8,537 bases of DNA from Maribacter sp. (GTDB taxonomy: Bacteria; Bacteroidota; Bacteroidia; Flavobacteriales; Flavobacteriaceae). Location: the NCBI GenBank assembly GCA_030730545.1, contig JANQUX010000122.1, positions 1 to 8,537 of the forward strand, read 5' to 3'. The notes beneath the pieces were generated by a model. It was not told the origin of the DNA, ran no database searches, and saw nothing but the letters and a program-made list of their open reading frames with translations. The translations under genes and the position numbers were made by a program. This document shows positions 6,541 to 8,537 of this stretch, in pieces. How positions within the stretch are numbered: the stretch's first letter is position 1; every line of letters begins with the position of its first letter.

Positions 6541-8514
6541 ATGAACTCAAAAAAATACTACCTATTACTTGCATTTACACTGGTCGCTTTTAGCTCCAGT
6601 TTTGCACAAAAAAAATCTAAAACCAATACGGCAACCATAACTACAGATTTCTATGAGAATTTAGAATGGCGAAATATCGGTCCGGTTCGTGGTGGTCGTT
6701 CTTTAGGGTCAGCAGGTAGCCCAAGTAGACCTAACGAATATTATTTCGGTGCAACAGGTGGCGGACTATGGAAAACTACGGATGGCGGCAATGAGTGGAA
6801 ACCTGTTACCGATGGTCAAATAACCAGTTCTTCGGTAGGTGCTGTAGCAGTCGCAGAATCAAATCCTGATATTGTATACATTGGTATGGGCGAAGTACAA
6901 CTACGTGGTAGTATTACTCAAGGCGACGGCGTATATAAAACTATTGATGGCGGTGAAACCTGGCGTCATTTAGGTCTGAAAGAAACACAAGCTGTTTCAA
7001 GAATTAGAATTCACCCATCTAACCCCGATATAGTTTACGTTGCAGCACTTGGTCACCCTTATGGTGATAATGAAGAACGTGGTGTTTTTAAAAGTACCGA
7101 TGGTGGGAAAACTTGGAACAAGACATTGTATGTAAGTGATAAAGCGGGTGCTGTAGATTTAATAATCGATAGAAACAATGCTAATATTCTATACGCTAGT
7201 ACTTGGGAGGTTCAAAGAAAAGCATGGAAAATGTGGGGTGGTGGCCCAGGTAGTAAACTATGGAAATCAACTGACGCTGGTGAAACTTGGACAGATCTTT
7301 CAAAAAATCCTGGTATGCCAGAAGGACCGTTAGGAAAAATCGGAGTTACAGTTTCTCCCGCAGTTTCTAATCGCATTTGGGCGGTTGTAGAAGCTAACGA
7401 AGGTGGTGTTTTTCGTTCAGACGATGCCGGTCAAACTTGGGAACGTACTAATGATGAAAGAAAACTTAGACAACGTGCTTTTTACTATTCTAGAATTTAT
7501 GCTGACCCGCTAGATAAAGACATTGTTTACGGACTTAATGTTGATTTTTGGAAATCTACCGATGGCGGTAAAACTTTTGATATTGAAATAAAAGTACCCC
7601 ATGGCGATAATCATGATTTATGGATAGACCCTAACAATCCTGACCGTATGATTTCTTCTAATGACGGCGGTGGCATTGTTAGTATCAACGGAGGAAAAAC
7701 CTGGACAGAAGAAGATTACATTACAACACAACTGTACCATGTAATGACAACGAACGACGTACCTTATCATGTTGCTGGTGCGCAACAAGATAATAGTACA
7801 ATTGCAGTACCAAGCGATGGTTGGGAACATATGCAGGCTCGCGGTCAAGGTGATGGTTGGGCTTACGCTGTCGGTGGTGGTGAAAGTGGGTGGATTACCC
7901 AACATCCTAAAAACTTAGACATTTTTTATGCTGGTAGCCAAGGTGCACTTTTAACTCGTTACGATAGAAGCAATGGGCAATCTAGAGATATTCAAGTATA
8001 CCCACGATTTTTCTCTGGTGAGCCCGCTAGTGCTTTACCAGAACGCTGGCAGTGGACTTTCCCTATTATGTTCGCTCCGCAAGACTCTAATGTAATGTAT
8101 ACGTGCTCTCAACATGTTTGGAAAACTACAGATGACGGACAGTCTTGGGAGAAAATTAGTCCCGATTTAACCTATGCTGATCCAACTACCTTAGGCAAAA
8201 CTGGCGGTATTATTACTATGGATATGAACGGTCCAGAAATTTATGCAACGGTATTTGCCCTTGCTCCTTCAAACCATGATATTAATACGATATGGGCAGG
8301 TTCTGATGATGGTAAAATTCATATTACAAGAGATGGCGGCAAAAATTGGGCAGATATTACCCCTAAAGATTTACCTAAATTCTCTAGAGTAAGTATTATT
8401 GATGAATCTATTCACAACCCAGGTACGCTTTATGTTGCAGCTAACAGATATCAAGTCGATGACAGACAACCTTATGTTTTTAAAACCCATGATTATGGTA
8501 AAACTTGGACCTAG
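6541..8514 (+). CDS. Secreted Asp-box (BNR/VPS10-like) beta-propeller protein, apparently cut short by an in-frame TAG
   Basis: The visible product is 657 residues. ATG at 6541 gives a clean signal peptide, MNSKKYYLLLAFTLVAFSSSFA with likely cleavage before Gln23; the upstream in-frame TTG (6517) would put eight polar residues ahead of it. The mature part is built of beta-propeller blades with ten Asp-box-like motifs (S/T-x-D-x-G-x-x-W) near residues 79, 134, 185, 243, 293, 339, 381, 529, 596 and 649. Examples are TTDGGNEW, STDGGKTW and THDYGKTW. The opening LEWRNIGPVRGGRS segment is typical of the large secreted proteins that flavobacteria carry, often annotated as VPS10-domain, sortilin-like or 'glycosyl hydrolase'. 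From memory these usually run to about 1000 residues. The catalytic role is uncertain, because Asp boxes are structural and no sialidase active site is evident. The frame stops at TAG 8512-8514 directly after the last Asp box, but family-like sequence continues in frame. The gene is therefore probably a nonsense-disrupted or mis-sequenced copy. Confidence 0.85.
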   Translation: MNSKKYYLLLAFTLVAFSSSFAQKKSKTNTATITTDFYENLEWRNIGPVRGGRSLGSAGSPSRPNEYYFGATGGGLWKTTDGGNEWKPVTDGQITSSSVGAVAVAESNPDIVYIGMGEVQLRGSITQGDGVYKTIDGGETWRHLGLKETQAVSRIRIHPSNPDIVYVAALGHPYGDNEERGVFKSTDGGKTWNKTLYVSDKAGAVDLIIDRNNANILYASTWEVQRKAWKMWGGGPGSKLWKSTDAGETWTDLSKNPGMPEGPLGKIGVTVSPAVSNRIWAVVEANEGGVFRSDDAGQTWERTNDERKLRQRAFYYSRIYADPLDKDIVYGLNVDFWKSTDGGKTFDIEIKVPHGDNHDLWIDPNNPDRMISSNDGGGIVSINGGKTWTEEDYITTQLYHVMTTNDVPYHVAGAQQDNSTIAVPSDGWEHMQARGQGDGWAYAVGGGESGWITQHPKNLDIFYAGSQGALLTRYDRSNGQSRDIQVYPRFFSGEPASALPERWQWTFPIMFAPQDSNVMYTCSQHVWKTTDDGQSWEKISPDLTYADPTTLGKTGGIITMDMNGPEIYATVFALAPSNHDINTIWAGSDDGKIHITRDGGKNWADITPKDLPKFSRVSIIDESIHNPGTLYVAANRYQVDDRQPYVFKTHDYGKTWT

Positions 8515-8537
8515 ATTATTAATGGTATTGAAGATGG
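8512..8537 (+). pseudogene. In-frame TAG and continuing reading frame of the Asp-box gene
   Basis: After THDYGKTWT the frame reads TAG and then IINGIEDG to the window end without a further stop. In this family a lysine commonly follows the KTWT of an Asp box (KTWTKI...NGI). A single change of AAG to TAG at position 8512 would explain the break. The other six genes in the window end in TAA. The sequence does not show whether this is a true nonsense mutation or a base-call error. Confidence 0.6.

Noticed and set aside
8512..8514. TAG as a reassigned sense codon
   Set aside because: Bacteroidota of this type use the standard code as far as known, and nothing else in the window supports recoding. 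A single mutation or read error is simpler.
1..8537. tRNA or rRNA genes, CRISPR arrays, insertion sequences or phage genes
   Set aside because: I looked for cloverleaf arms, regularly spaced repeats, transposase-like frames with terminal repeats, and integrases, and found none.

Overview
The window is AT-rich DNA from a member of the Bacteroidota, most likely a marine-type Flavobacteriaceae. The evidence is a 287-residue housekeeping sigma factor without region 1.1, a lipoprotein type I pullulanase, TTG/ATG starts without clear Shine-Dalgarno sequences, and a secreted Asp-box (VPS10-like) protein of a kind common in flavobacteria. All recognisable genes lie on the + strand, and all but the last end in TAA.

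Positions 1-262 are a leader with an imperfect direct repeat and a decayed-looking small reading frame. Positions 263-2234 hold an ECF sigma factor gene overlapping by 11 nt a gene for an unusual protein. That protein has a short cytoplasmic segment, one inner-membrane helix, about 180 residues of low-complexity K/N/S-rich linker and a C-terminal outer-membrane beta-barrel. The pair matches the architecture of the dual membrane-spanning anti-sigma factors (Dma) and partner sigma factors (Das) reported in Bacteroides thetaiotaomicron. It would be a one-protein route from the outer membrane to transcription, and it is the most interesting system here.

Positions 2361-3224 encode the primary sigma factor RpoD, followed by a strong intrinsic terminator (3354-3382). 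Positions 3484-6178 hold a lipoprotein pullulanase (GH13), a VF530-type small DNA-binding protein and the tRNA wobble 2'-O-methyltransferase TrmL. The last two overlap by one base. A 362-nt stretch without a convincing gene follows.

From 6541 there is a secreted protein with ten Asp-box motifs. Its reading frame is cut by a TAG at 8512-8514, yet family-like sequence continues in the same frame to the end of the window. It is therefore probably a nonsense-interrupted (or mis-sequenced) larger gene. The rest of it lies outside the window.
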